A model generated the notes under the pieces. The model saw nothing but the letters and a program-made list of their open reading frames with translations, had not been told where the DNA came from and did not search any database. A stretch of 64,000 nt of DNA, taken from Tubulanus polymorphus (Eukaryota; Nemertea; Palaeonemertea; Tubulaniformes; Tubulanidae). The stretch lies in NCBI RefSeq assembly GCF_964204645.1, contig NC_134033.1, positions 310,001-374,000 on the forward strand, written 5' to 3'. The translations under genes and the position numbers were made by a program. Positions 51,201-62,965 of this stretch are shown in pieces. How positions within the stretch are numbered: position 1 is the first letter of the stretch; the number at the start of each line of letters is the position of its first letter.

Positions 51201-51934
51201 TTAGAAATTAGCTAAATAATGTCTTAAAGTAAAAACTTTGAGATTTCGCCTTTTTGTACAAATATTGTTTTTTTTTCGTATGGGAGCCGCGATATACACG
51301 ACACGGATACGTGAAACCTGTAGAATCGATGGATATTGTGTTTATCAAATTGGAGCCACCTGGAAAAGAGCCACTGCTCGCTCAGTCCCCCTCTCTCTAC
51401 CCTCCGGGGGTTACAAACATGCACACACACACACACACGCTGTCGTCTATCACAGAAATTATTTGTAAAAAATTGTAAAATTATTTTCATGAAAAGTAAA
51501 TAAAAATGAATTATACGATCGCCCGACGCGACACGATGACGGGTTTGTTTGCCTATCAGTTTAATTCAGGTTACTCCTGGGATGATAGCGGGACACGCAA
51601 CGTAACGTAACGCTGCAGTATTCAGCGTTACGTCGCTCCCCGGGTTTTCATTATTACGCAAAGTTTTCACAGTTTGCGTCGCGAAATTCTAAACTTCAGG
51701 CAAAAAGAAAAAGTCAATTGTATATTTTTGTGTCGGATTTTAATCATCGATTTGTAAATCTAGCGGCGTTGTAGAAAAGGGAGTAACGCGATTAGGGCGT
51801 CGCCAGATTTACCCCCCACCCCCCTAAATGGGTCGCCAGTAAAAATTAGAAAAATTAAATATTAAAAATTGATATCTGACTGTGACAGAAATTACGCGTT
51901 ATTATCAGTGAGTGTTTAGATGGCGGCGCCTGCT

Positions 51935-51994
51935 CATCCTCGTCCTCGTCCTCGTCCTCGTCCTCGGCACTCGTCCTCGTCCTCGTCCTCGGCA

Positions 51995-52046
<52 letters not shown>

Positions 52047-52062
52047 GCACTCGTCCTCGGCA

Positions 52063-52096
<34 letters not shown>

Positions 52097-52112
52097 GCAC
52101 TCGTCCTCGGCA

Positions 52113-52152
<40 letters not shown>

Positions 52153-52190
52153 GCACTCGTCCTCGTCCTCGTCCTCGGCACTCGCTTTAC
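51935..52190. repeat. (GTCCTC)n hexanucleotide repeat with GGCACT interruptions
   Basis: About 40 copies of TCGTCC/TCGGCACTCGTCC. Open in all frames on both strands (poly-DE on minus), which is expected for a 6-bp unit and is not evidence for a gene. Confidence 0.95.
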
Positions 52191-52254
52191 AACTGCATTT
52201 TAGAAAATGAGAAATGAGATGGAAAAACTATGAGAATGATTTCTGAAACTCTCC

Positions 52255-52502
52255 ATGAAGTCAAACCTGACGATGGTCTCTGGTGAGGTCAAACCTGACG
52301 ATGGTCTCTGGTGAGGTCAAACCTGACGATGGTCTCTGGTGAGGTCAAACCTGACGATGGTCTCTGGTGAGGTCAAACCTGACGATGGTCTCTGGTGAGG
52401 TCAAACCTGACGATGGTCTCTGGTGAGGTCAAACCTGACGATGGTCTCTGGTGAGGTCAAACCTGACGATGGTCTCTGGTGAGGTCAAACCTGACGATGG
52501 TT
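52255..52502. repeat. Minisatellite, 28-bp unit x9
   Basis: Nearly identical copies of GAGGTCAAACCTGACGATGG followed by TCTCTGGT. A CTGTCTGCTGTCTACTGTC array follows at about 52,605-52,690. Confidence 0.95.
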
Positions 52503-52699
52503 TTGTTCCTGTTTCATGAGACTTAACTATAAATATATCAAAACAACTTCATTTCAGAAGTGAAATAAGGAGTCAAATATCGGGGCCGCTATTTGCGAAT
52601 CTGTCAGACTGTCTGATGCTGTCTGCTGTCTACTGTCTGCTGTCTGCTGCTGTCTACTGTCAGACTGTCTGCTGCTGTCAGACTGTCTTCGGTCTTTTG

Positions 52700-54234
52700 C
52701 TGTCTCCCTCGAGTCCCATCACAATAACTACGAAAATTGACAGCGATCATCGGAAGTGAGGAGAAGTGTAGTAGGAGACCCCGTCGTGTCGTCAGCCCGA
52801 GTCAAGCTGGGAAAAATAACTCGAGCAATCAAAATCCTATTTTCCTAGTATTCTGTTGAATAGCGACGAGCGGTATATCTCGGTCGGGGTAGGGGGTGGG
52901 TGCTGGTCGGGGCTACATCGTGATGTCTCGTGCTGATTGTCACCGGAAAAACACACATTAATTAATTCACTTTTCACGCGGCAATTCGATCCTATAATTA
53001 GACAGTAATAACTGTCGTGTTTTGGGTGAATTGTGATCCGGGTTGTTCAGTTGCCCGGTTCTCTGTTGGTTCCCCCGAGCGAGCGAACACTCGATACTCA
53101 ACGGGGATCCGCGGTGTCAGGTTTCTCATCGACACCCCATCAGTGTATGTTTAGTTCAGATTTGTCACACCCGGTGGCGCTGTAGGAAACAGCAGCCCAG
53201 CGCAGCTGGAGAACTGTAGACGTTTCCCCTTTTCTTTTAAATAATCATTTGGCCATAAATCCTACAACTTTGAATGTTTTATCTAATAATAGAAATATTT
53301 CTGGCGGTTGCTAGCATCCGAAATATTTCAGTCTACAAGGCACAGGATATATCTTAAACTGAAGAATGCCGTGACAGGAATCACCCGAAATATTTCTTGT
53401 AGTTCGAATTTAACTTTCAACAATATTGTTGTTTTTCGCATTGTTTCGTCACAGAAGTTTGGATCTTACTGATTCATATTCTGGTCATATTATTCATACA
53501 ATATTGAGATCGATATTCGAGATTTTCACGGATCCACAGTTTGAGAACTCGTGCAACAGTTTTATTCCACACAAATTCCACAGTGGAAATTCCATATTGT
53601 TTATTGCTACTCGCTTATAACGATAGCGGGTATTGTTATTGAATAGAATTACAACACGTGACTGGTCACCTCACGTCAATGGTCCCACTTGCTTGGCTAG
53701 CAGGCTGTATAGGTCACAGGGTTCGAGTCCTGTTAGGCGTTAGGTTTACTGATGACTTGAGGATAAGGGCGGCCCAGGTCACCAGTGCAGTAAGTGATAC
53801 CGAAGACAGCGCATCAATGTTATTCTCTGGGTCCATGATCCACCCCCTCACCCCCCTCTGGGATCGGGGGTTCATGGTCGCGATGAAACTAAATCCAGAG
53901 AAAGTTGAAATTCAGTCCCTGACAACCGGAAATGAAGTGATCTGATTACGAACCCGTTATCGCAACCGCCTGGAGGCAACAGCCAATCAGATCACTCGCC
54001 CACTCATCCGTCATCACAACTTCCTGTCAGTGTCACAGGTGGTGACGCCTAGTGACGCCAATCACAACTAGACTCATTACTGCTATACAATAAATGACAA
54101 CTTGATTGATTTTATACTTTTTTAGATTGGACCAAAAAATCCCATCAGAGAATCTCTCCAGTAAACTCCCTCTCATCCCTGTCCACCAGGAGGAATAAAG
54201 ACTCCGTCTCCCCATCTCTCTCCCTCCCCAAGAC
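52700..54234. other. Intergenic, no gene seen
   Basis: Mixed unique sequence, with a GTGGCGCTGTAGG motif at about 53,174 and GATCCACAGTTTGAG...TTCCACAGTGGAA near 53,530-53,590, resembling the MITE family ends. Confidence 0.5.
53685..53760 (+). other. tRNA-derived SINE-like fragment
   Basis: CTTGGCTAGCAGGCTGTATAG and GGGTTCGAGTCCTG resemble Pol III A and B boxes, but the T-arm stem has two mismatches and the acceptor stem does not close. Called as a SINE-like relic, not a tRNA gene. Confidence 0.3.
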
Positions 54235-54945
54235 TCTCTCCAATCTCTCCGCACAGCCACAGAGAACCACCGACTCTCTCCAATCTCTCCGCACAGCCAC
54301 AGAGAACCACACCGACTCTCTCCAATCTCTCCGCACAGCCACAGAGAACCACTCTCTCTCCAATCTCTCCGCACAGCCACAGAGAACCACCGACTCTCTC
54401 CAATCTCTCCGCACAGCCACAGAGAACCACCGACTCTCTCCAATCTTTCTGCAGCCACAGAGAACCACACCGACACACTCTCCGCACAGCCACAGAGAAC
54501 CACTCTCTCCCCCAATCTCTCCGCACAGCCACAGAGAACCACTCTCTCCCCCAATCTCTCCGCACAGCCACAGAGAACCACTCTCTCCCCCAATCTCTCC
54601 GCACAGCCACAGAGAACCACACCGACACACTCTCCGCAGCCACAGAGAACCACTCTCTCCCCCAATCTCTCCGCACAGCCACAGAGAACCACTCTCTCCC
54701 CCAATCTCTCCGCACAGCCACAGAGAACCACTCTCTCCCCCAATCTCTCCGCACAGCCACAGAGAACCACCGACTCTCTCTCCCCCAATCTCTCCGCACA
54801 GCCACAGAGAACCACTCTCTCCCCCAATCTCTCCGCACAGCCACAGAGAACCACTCTCTCCCCCAATCTCTCCGCACAGCCACAGAGAACCACTCTCTCC
54901 CCCAATCTCTCCGCACAGCCACAGAGAACCACTCTCTCCCCCAAT
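54235..54945. repeat. Minisatellite, about 38-bp unit x19
   Basis: Unit CCGCACAGCCACAGAGAACC followed by ACTCTCTCCCCCAATCTCT. Variant blocks with ACACCGACACACTC recur about 127 bp apart (54,467 and 54,620), showing block duplication. Confidence 0.95.
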
Positions 54946-56309
54946 CTCACGCATGTCCCATTCATTCGCTGTAAATCATTGTAAACGCGTTGTCTGCAAA
55001 TGACGCGCATCATTAGAAATGATGAAATCGCTATAACAGTTGTCGACACGATACATCATCTGAAATTGTCATTGGTTATTATTATAGAAACTGCTCGATA
55101 CGGCGCCGAGCCCCGGGGCGTCCTGCGCTGAACAGATCTTCTCTCGGTAAATGAAAGTTTTATTAAACGATGTTGGTTGATGAAAGAGGAGGCACGGCAA
55201 TCGTCTGCTCGCGCTGGTGACGACGTCCCGGTGACCAGTAACTCATTGTGTAATTATAATCTCGTCGCTGACCGTCACGTTCTTATCACCGCGTCTCAGC
55301 GGTTTACTGACAGACTAATATATCTCTACTGATTTGAATATAAACACAATCCGCGACACCACGACACAAACAGCTCTCATCTCACCAAACTTTCAAACCG
55401 ATTATTTCTCATTATTCGACCAAACCCGTATTGAGAAATGAATGCGCTCAGGCTAGGGGGGGGGGGGCGTACAGCTCGGGAGTTGAGGAATCTTAGGGGC
55501 ATTTTACAAGATATTGGAGAGATGCCACAAGGAATGAAGGCAGCGGGATTGGGAGGGGAGGGGAGGGGGTGGGATTGGGAGCGGAATTTGGAGGGGGAGG
55601 GATTGGTAGGGGAGAGGGAGAGGTGAGGGATTGGGAGGGGAGAGGGAGTTGAAGAACCTTTGGGGCATTTTACAAGTTAATGAGAGATGCCACAAGGAAG
55701 GGAGAGGGATTGGGATTGAGAGAGAAGAGGGAGCAGGATAGAGAGGGGAGGGAAGGGAGGGGGAGTGGGAGTGGGAGTGGGAGGGGAAGGAGGGAAGATA
55801 AGAGGGTCAGGGAGTGGGGAGGTAGAAAATATATAGATTTTATATTTTCCGGAACGAGACTGGGTCCCACAGCTGCTTTCAGCTGTTTTTAATCAATGTA
55901 TCACCACAGTAGCAAATTATTAACTAAGCCTAGAGGGAGTTTCTGCCCCCAGGGGTCGCTGCGACCACAGTGACCCCTTATTGAACACGTGACTGCCGCA
56001 ACCGATGTGTTCGGAACAGATGTCGTCGGCAATGATCGGCAATTTTCGGTAATCTATTAGAAATCTTTGCAGGGGGTTAATCGACTATGAAAATGTTGAC
56101 ACCACCAGTCGCCGCAGCCTGAACGCTGCAGTGACTGATACATGAAACAATGTTTATAATTACAGCCTGAATTAACACTTTATCGACACGAGATTACACG
56201 TGATATCGCGAGAAAACACGAGATGATATAATATAAGACTTGTAATTGCAGGCAGGGGGTCCGGGAGTCAGGGAGTCACTGGTCCCTGAACTGTGGGACT
56301 GGGACCAAT
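54946..56309. other. Intergenic, with a G-rich repeat at 55,545-55,800
   Basis: No gene seen. Contains GGGAGGGGAGGGAG repeats and a duplicated phrase (GGGGCATTTTACAAG at about 55,497 and 55,661). Confidence 0.5.
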
Positions 56310-56705
56310 AATTGTGGAACTGGATTCAGTGGAACTGCATTCAGTGGAACTGGGTTCAGTGGAACTGCATTCAGTGGAACTGCATTCAGTGGAACTGCAT
56401 TCAGTGGAACTGGGTTCTGGAACTGCATTCAGTGGAACTGGGTTCAGTGGAACTGCATTCAGTGGAACTGCATTCAGTGGAACTGCATTCAGTGGAACTG
56501 GGTTCTGGAACTGCATTCAGTGGAACTGGGTTCAGTGGAACTGCATTCAGTGGAACTGGGTTCAGTGGAACTGCATTCAGTGGAACTGCATTCAGTGGAA
56601 CTGGGTTCTGGAACTGGGTTCAGTGGAACTGCATTCAGTGGAACTGGGTTCAGTGGAACTGGATTCAGTGGAACTGGATTCAGTGGAACTGGGTTCTGGA
56701 ACTGG
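56310..56705. repeat. 15-bp repeat GGAACTGCATTCAGT x about 26
   Basis: Alternating GGAACTGCATTCAGT and GGAACTGGGTTCAGT units in exact 15-bp register apart from TGGGTTCT joints, with block-level duplication. The unit includes the MITE-end-like GTGGAACTG. Confidence 0.95.
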
Positions 56706-57103
56706 GGACGCATTTTCCGTCGAAGTCAAACGTCTTTACAAATGAATACTACACCACGTGACACATCGAGCAACTTCCTGTTAGAATTAGAGGATAAACA
56801 ACAGGCTAGTAGGGGAGGGGCAGGCGAGGTTTTAATATCGCGTGATTCTCGTGGTAGAGAGAGAGGGAGAGAAGTCACCCCTGGTGAGTGAGGTAAAACG
56901 TCTCGTGCTGCAGTAACGGGCAGAAGGAGAAGGAGGAGGAACTCCTCTAAAGCTGATTGCTGCTGCTGCAATAACCAGTGTAACGGCGGTTTCGAGCTCA
57001 GCACGAGTCTCACCGATCTAATTAACTCCAACACGACTCGATTCGGTATCGTCTATAACTCGCTGTCCTAGTGCGCGCTGGTATAGAATCAACTGTGTCG
57101 GTC

Positions 57104-57104
<1 letters not shown>

Positions 57105-57180
<76 letters not shown>
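57105..57180. repeat. (CAG)25 microsatellite
   Basis: Twenty-five uninterrupted CAG triplets. No open frame or exon could be attached, so a polyglutamine tract is not claimed. Confidence 0.98.
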
Positions 57181-57181
<1 letters not shown>

Positions 57182-58969
57182 CGTACAGTTTCATAAACCA
57201 ACAGCCCCCGGAGGAATCCGCAATGAGCCCGCTCTCATACTGGGCGCTGCGTCGTCATCATCAGCAGCACAAATCCTAAATTTGCAAATAAAATATTTCC
57301 TCTTCTTACAACTCCCCGCACTGCACACCGACACCGACACAGAAATGTTTAACTGACAGCAGAGAAAGAGGGAGAGAGAGAGAATGTGAACTTAGAGAAC
57401 GGTAAAGAACAAACACGAGTTCAATGAAGTTCACACAACTATTTGAGGGTAAGAGATGAGATACTCAAGTCTTCAGCTGCGGTTCTAATTCACCTTATCG
57501 GTAGTTTCTGGCACTATCACTGCACAATTAAATTCTATCTCGGGTGAAACTTTTCGACACAACTTCATCGTATCAGAAATTCGTTGACTAAAGTTTGTGA
57601 TGAGCTAGGCTATAATACACCTTATCAAAAATACGTCGAAATTCTGTAAATTTTTGATTCAACTGTTTAAACCGATCTAATAATAATCATTTACGATTTA
57701 TTCGTTGCATCGATTCCAGCAAATGATCTTTGATTTGCGAAACAGCATAAAATATCAGACTCAAGGAGGATACGCCAGAAAGCATCCGAAATACTTTTAG
57801 AATTCCGAATAAACTTTTTAGTTTACTGTTGGATTTTATATTTATTATTATTTCGTCGCGGATATTGTGATTATACTGCTTCGTAACAACATCGGAATTT
57901 TAACTTGAAACATTGAGTTGTGTTCACTGATTAGTAAAACTGTGATCACTGGATTAAAACCGGATTAAACTGGATTAATCTGTCTTATATAAAAATTGAA
58001 AATATTTTGATTGATCTGTGTGACTGGTTCTCTCGGATCTGTGTGACTGGTTCCCTCGGGTGTGTGTGACTGGTTCCCTCGGGTCTGTGACTGGTTCCGT
58101 CTCGGATTATGACATAAATATTTTCGAAGGTAAGTTGAAATGTATTCGAAGTAGATTAGGACATCAATAGGACGACAGCGTCGCGTTTGTTTGTTCGATA
58201 GTTTGGAGCCATTTTACCGCTTAAAGCAACATATTAAAAGGCCATCGTTTTTTGCTTTGTCAGATTTATCAATTTCTAAAATCTTTCAAAATTAATCCTA
58301 ATCCCCTGAAATTATAGATAATTGTCTATGATTTTTTTAAACTGTGTATACCAGTAATTTGATACGCGGTTTCCCTCCACTAGTTGTCGGTAATTGGTCT
58401 GATAATATCAGATGTATTTATTGTTTTCGGGATCGCGCGGTGTCACGTGGTTTTACGGTCGGTTAGGTCCGTGTTGTCGCTGGCGGTAATTAGTGTCACC
58501 GCGTTGCCGAGTCACGGGTTTTAATCCGTTTGAGTGATTAGTGGGGAGGGGGCGCGGGTGGGGAGAGGGGAGAGGGGAGTCGATTCATCCGTTATATCTA
58601 TCTGATTGTGAAGTTTGAATTGTTCATTTTTCGAATATTCATCATTAAAGTGGTTGCAGTCGCTCAAATGTTGGTTACAGTTAAACCAGTGAATATAGTT
58701 GATATAGTGATAATTAAAAGTTCAGAAACTGTTCTACAATAAACATAATTGATCTCAGCTGTTTTAGCCAGGATTCACAGTTCAACAGCTTGTCCACTCA
58801 CCGGGATTCCACAGTTCCACAGCTTGTCCACTCACCGGGATTCCACACTTCCACAGATGTTGTCCGCTTTCAGAATTTAATTGATTCTAAAATCGATGTC
58901 AATAAATTTTGATGCTGCAATGTCACATTTTGAGATTTTTGAAATGAATATGCAGAGTGTCCGAGCGAA
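57181..58969. other. Unassigned; possible 5' untranslated region
   Basis: Contains GTGTGACTGGTTCCCTCGGG repeats (58,015-58,100) followed by TTTTCGAAG/GTAAGT at about 58,122-58,135, a good donor. This could be the end of a non-coding first exon of a plus-strand gene lying to the right. Two copies of ACAGCTTGTCCACTCACCGG at about 58,786 and 58,816. No coding exon found. Confidence 0.25.
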
Positions 58970-59070
58970 GAGGGAGAGGGAGAGGGAGAGGGAGAGGGAG
59001 AGGGAGAGGGAGAGGGAAAGGAGAGGGAGAGGGAGAGGGAGAGGGAGAGGGAGAGAGGGAGAGGGAGAGG
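58965..59070. repeat. (GGGAGA)n purine repeat
   Basis: About 17 copies of GAGGGA hexanucleotides; the open frames (RERERE) are artefacts. Confidence 0.95.
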
Positions 59071-59639
59071 AGTTTTGGATGAATGTGGTTTTTTTCTGGT
59101 GTGTAACTATTGTCAGTTCTAGTGGCAGTAATTAGTCGTCAGTGGTTTGTTGCGATGGTTATAGATCTGTCGGTCTCCACTCGAGGAGCAGCAGAGAATT
59201 ACACCTCTCGGCAGCGGATAACGACAGGAGGGGGGTCTCTGTATCCTACAGTCAGTTCAAAGCGTCAGATCATCCCATTATAACATCTACTCAGATCTGT
59301 TTGTGGTTTTTAGTGGCTAATTGGATGAATTACTGTAATACCGGATTTCAATTACAAGTCGATATTTTCTTTGTGTATGTTAGACTTTTATATTCAGCCA
59401 CTAATGACGTCTTTCAGAGGTTGAAAAAAACGTATTTCCATCCTTTTTATCCTTGCCTTTTCCTAGACAGATCTTCCCTTAATTGGTAGAAAATTTACTT
59501 ATAAAATGGCCAGTGGATTTTTAGCATTTTTACTGGTAATTGGGTCTGATAGGGGCCTGTTGTAATCAGAGAATGGTCACCACCTGTCACTGGTCACCGC
59601 ACTGACCGGTCCAACCTCCAAACTCGTTCAATCACCACT

Positions 59640-59720
59640 GGTCTATGGTCTAGTGGTTAGCATGCTCGGCTGGCATGCTGGAGGTCTGAGGGTCGAGTCC
59701 CAGCGATGGTGTGGCTGGTG
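59640..59720 (+). other. tRNA-derived SINE head
   Basis: TGGTCTAGTGGTTAGCATGC is a good Pol III A box of the Glu/Asp tRNA type, followed about 30 bp on by GGGTCGAGTCCC, a B box with one mismatch. A GGGTTAGGGTTA tail follows at about 59,741. It fits a SINE; the cloverleaf is not intact. Confidence 0.5.
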
Positions 59721-61199
59721 CGCGCGGGTCCGAGTACCGCTAGGGTTAGGGTTACCAAAGGTGAGGGTTTTGGCTGACATAAGAATTAAGCATCAGATTT
59801 TTCCGTGAATTTTTTTTTTTAATTCTCGGAATTACTTTCCTAAACTGGCATTGACTCACGTGACAACACACGTGGTATTTTTCAACCAATAAGCTGCTTT
59901 ACGATAAGGAGAAAACTTTTTTTTAAAGTTTATGACTTTTCTCGGTTAAACTGCGAGGACGGAAACCGTTAAAACGAATTGGTTCGAAGAATAGAGAGAA
60001 TTAGCAATAACCTGCAGGGGGAAGTAAAGAACTAATTGTATAGGAGGCCGAGCCTGAGTCTCCCGTTAGGACACATCTGCCGCTACATATGCTGTCTAAT
60101 CTACCCAACCGAGATAAATACACCCTACAACATCTAACTGGAAATACCGACATCGAATTAGAACCGAAAACTAAATTTCTCAATATTTAGAATCAACAGG
60201 GGTGCGCGAGATTAGCACCGAATTCTGAGGCAATTTCAACGACGTCAAGTACTAAAAATAAACTAGGAAATAAGGAGAACAATTTGTAGACAGTGGATTC
60301 CAATGGTTTGGCTGTATCCCGGAGCTATCCCTGTTGTCACCCGGAGCTGTCCCCGGCTGTGACCCGAGCCCGACGCGTTGGAAAGTCCTAACCGTGATTT
60401 GGATCTGTCCCGACTGTCGGTATCCGCCCTCCAGCGGGCGTGTTATTGAAGGGCAGTGTTTGGACACGCTGCCCATGCTGGGCACACACGGGGTTGTATC
60501 TTACCCACCGTTGACTGGAATCTGGTCCTACAACACTATACACAATAAACACCACGTCATCACAATAGCAACAGCGTCAGCAACAATACTCGCAACAAGA
60601 CCCTCTTCTAGTCGGCGGCCATTTTACCTCGAACTCGACACAACGGTCAATTATAATTTCGTGTCGTCAAACAATAAAAGCCGTGATCCGTGATTTAATC
60701 ACTCACAACCAACGTTTCATTACACGAGCTACTAATCTCTAGCTCTTCTCTCTCTCTTCTCTCCTGTCTCTCTCTCTCTCTCTTCTCTCACCTAATTAGT
60801 CCTCTCTTGACATCTCAATGACTTCAACTTTAATTAACTGACTAACTGCCTGCCGAACTAGCTAACTGACCGACCGTTGACTCAAGATCAAATACGTTTT
60901 AGACTCCATGGACTGACTGTCTAACTCGCTGGCTAGCTAGCTGACTAATGACTGACTGACTGACTTACTAGTTTACTGGCTGGCTAACTAGGTGACCAGT
61001 CGACCATCCGACATTACTGGCTAGCTGACTTGGTGACCGTCCAACATTACTAACAGTACGGATTGGTCTAAGTGATGGAATAAGCAGTGAGGGTGGCGTG
61101 CGGAGGAAAGAAAGGATGACATGGATGATGATGATGACAACCATTTATCGTGTGACAACTTAATTTCACTTGTGTAGACAATACAATATCAAACCACTC
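59721..61199. other. Intergenic, no gene seen
   Basis: 60,297-60,560 is GC-rich with open frames on both strands that match nothing I know. (CT)n runs at 60,740-60,790 and CTGACTGACTGAC-type repeats at 60,860-61,030. Confidence 0.5.
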
Positions 61200-61277
61200 A
61201 ATCTCTGAGAGCTGTGAGCTGTGAGCTGAGAGCTGTGTGCTGTGAGCTGTGAGCTGTGAGCTGTGAGTTGTGAGCTG
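61200..61277. repeat. GAGCTGTGAGCTGT repeats
   Basis: About nine copies of a 7-bp unit (GAGCTGT). Confidence 0.85.
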
Positions 61278-61804
61278 AATGCTCTATTAACGGTCTCACA
61301 GTTTTTAATAACGTTTTCATAAAATAAATCGTTAATGATTAACTCGATATTAAATACAGCTGGAAACAAAGATCTGATGAAACATTGTCATAATGAAGTC
61401 TTCACTCTCTCAGAGACGTCACCGTGTCACGTGACGTGACGATGGTAATCTCATTTTTCAATCTACAAAATTCATCAAATTTCATCCCTATTCCGTAGAT
61501 CGGATTTCGGCCATATTGTCGCGTTCATTTCCGTCAACTTCCGGTACGGCGCGTGCGTGCGCCACAGCGCGGTAATACCGTACTTCCGGTTTAGGCTATC
61601 TGTCCGAGCTTTCTATTGGCTGTAACTAAAATACTGATCCTGGATTAATTTGTAGTCTAGGATTGATTACGCCGATAGAGAGGAACGGGTAATTACACGC
61701 CGTATGACTCGCTTGCCGCAGCCGCCGTCTCAACTGATATTTAATTAATGAATGAATTGTAAATACAAAACTCTTAGAATCAAATCGAACTCGCTACAAA
61801 CACG

Positions 61805-61892
61805 TGACTGGTGGATACAATGTGACTGGTGGATACAATGTGACTGGTGGATACAATGTGACTGGTGGATACAATGTGACTGGTGGATACAA
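61805..61892. repeat. 18-bp repeat GTGACTGGTGGATACAAT x5
   Basis: Five perfect copies. Confidence 0.95.
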
Positions 61893-62124
61893 TGTTTTTT
61901 TGTGTCTTGCGATGAAAGTAAAACGGCTCTCGACCTCGGTGGAGGAAACGGGTGGCTCCGGCTGCTGAGGCAATAAATGAAAAATTGATTTATGCTGCGC
62001 GACCGGAAGTAATAAAGTTTAGATTAAGATTGTGTGGAAAATTCTGACAGAATATTGCATCAATAATAATATCATATCATATCATATCATAGTGTCTGAA
62101 TCTTTGAGCTCCGGAGCTCACCTG

Positions 62125-62330
62125 ACTAGCTCTCACTCTTTCTCCCTCTCTCTCTCTCTTACCTCTCTCCTCTCACTTCTCCCCTCTCTCTCTCCTCTCT
62201 CCTCTCCCCCTCTCTCTTCTCTTCTCTTCTTCTGTCTCCCTCTCACCTTCTCTCTCCTGGCTTTCTCTCCAGTCTCTGCTCTCTCACTCTCTCTTACTCT
62301 TAGCTGGTTGTCACTCACTCACACCTGACA
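62125..62330. repeat. CT-rich low-complexity tract
   Basis: (CT)n/CTCC runs; open frames (SLSLSL) are artefacts. Confidence 0.9.
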
Positions 62331-62728
62331 GACGCTAAGACACAATTTACGAGTAGTAATTGTTCCTGTGTTGATCGCGTGCGGATAATTAAGAAAATAC
62401 CCACAATTTTGTTATCGTCGCCAGAAAGAGAATTTTCTGTTTAATTGACGACGGGTAGAATCCTGTTCGGAAGTGACGCAAACTCCCCCCCCCCCATCCT
62501 CACTCCACCATCATCATCATCGCTGCAGTCGTGATCTGAAAGCTTTTCATCACAATTTACAACACGAAATTTGACTAACGTTATTTAACGCTAATGGCCG
62601 CCGTGGTCGTCTGCTAGAGACAAAGACAAACTGTAACTCAGCGTGAGGCACTTTACACGTGAAATACACCTGAATTCTGGGTCGAAAACAGCAACAGCAA
62701 GAGAAAAAAAAGAGAGAGATAAAGAAAG

Positions 62729-62965
62729 AACCAAAATGAGTTTAGACTGGTCTTAAGTTGTTGGATTGGCTATAGAACCAAAATGAGCTTAGACTGGTCT
62801 TAAGTTGTTAGATTGGTTATAGAACCAAAATGAGCTTAGACTGGTCTTAAGTTGTTAGATTGGCTATAGAACCAAAATGAGTTTAGACTGGTCTCAAGTT
62901 GTTAGATTGGTTATAGAACCAAAATGAGTTAAGACTGGTCTTATGTTGTTGGATTGGTTATAGAA
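62729..62965. repeat. About 46-bp repeat x5, same family as the 48.2 kb dispersed repeat
   Basis: Unit AACCAAAATGAGTTTAGACT followed by GGTCTTAAGTTGTTAGATTGGCTATAG. In reverse complement it matches the element at 48,200-48,312. Confidence 0.9.

Noticed and set aside
51855-52217. Acidic DEDEDE-type frame on the minus strand
   Set aside because: Pure hexanucleotide repeat, open in all frames on both strands, with no flanking exon signals.
54033-55049. 338-residue minus-strand frame rich in WFSVAVRRDW / CGCAERLGE
   Set aside because: Three frames of the same array are open at once, a repeat artefact.
59640-59720. tRNA gene
   Set aside because: A and B boxes are present, but the T-loop has a mismatch and no acceptor stem closes; a SINE head fits better.
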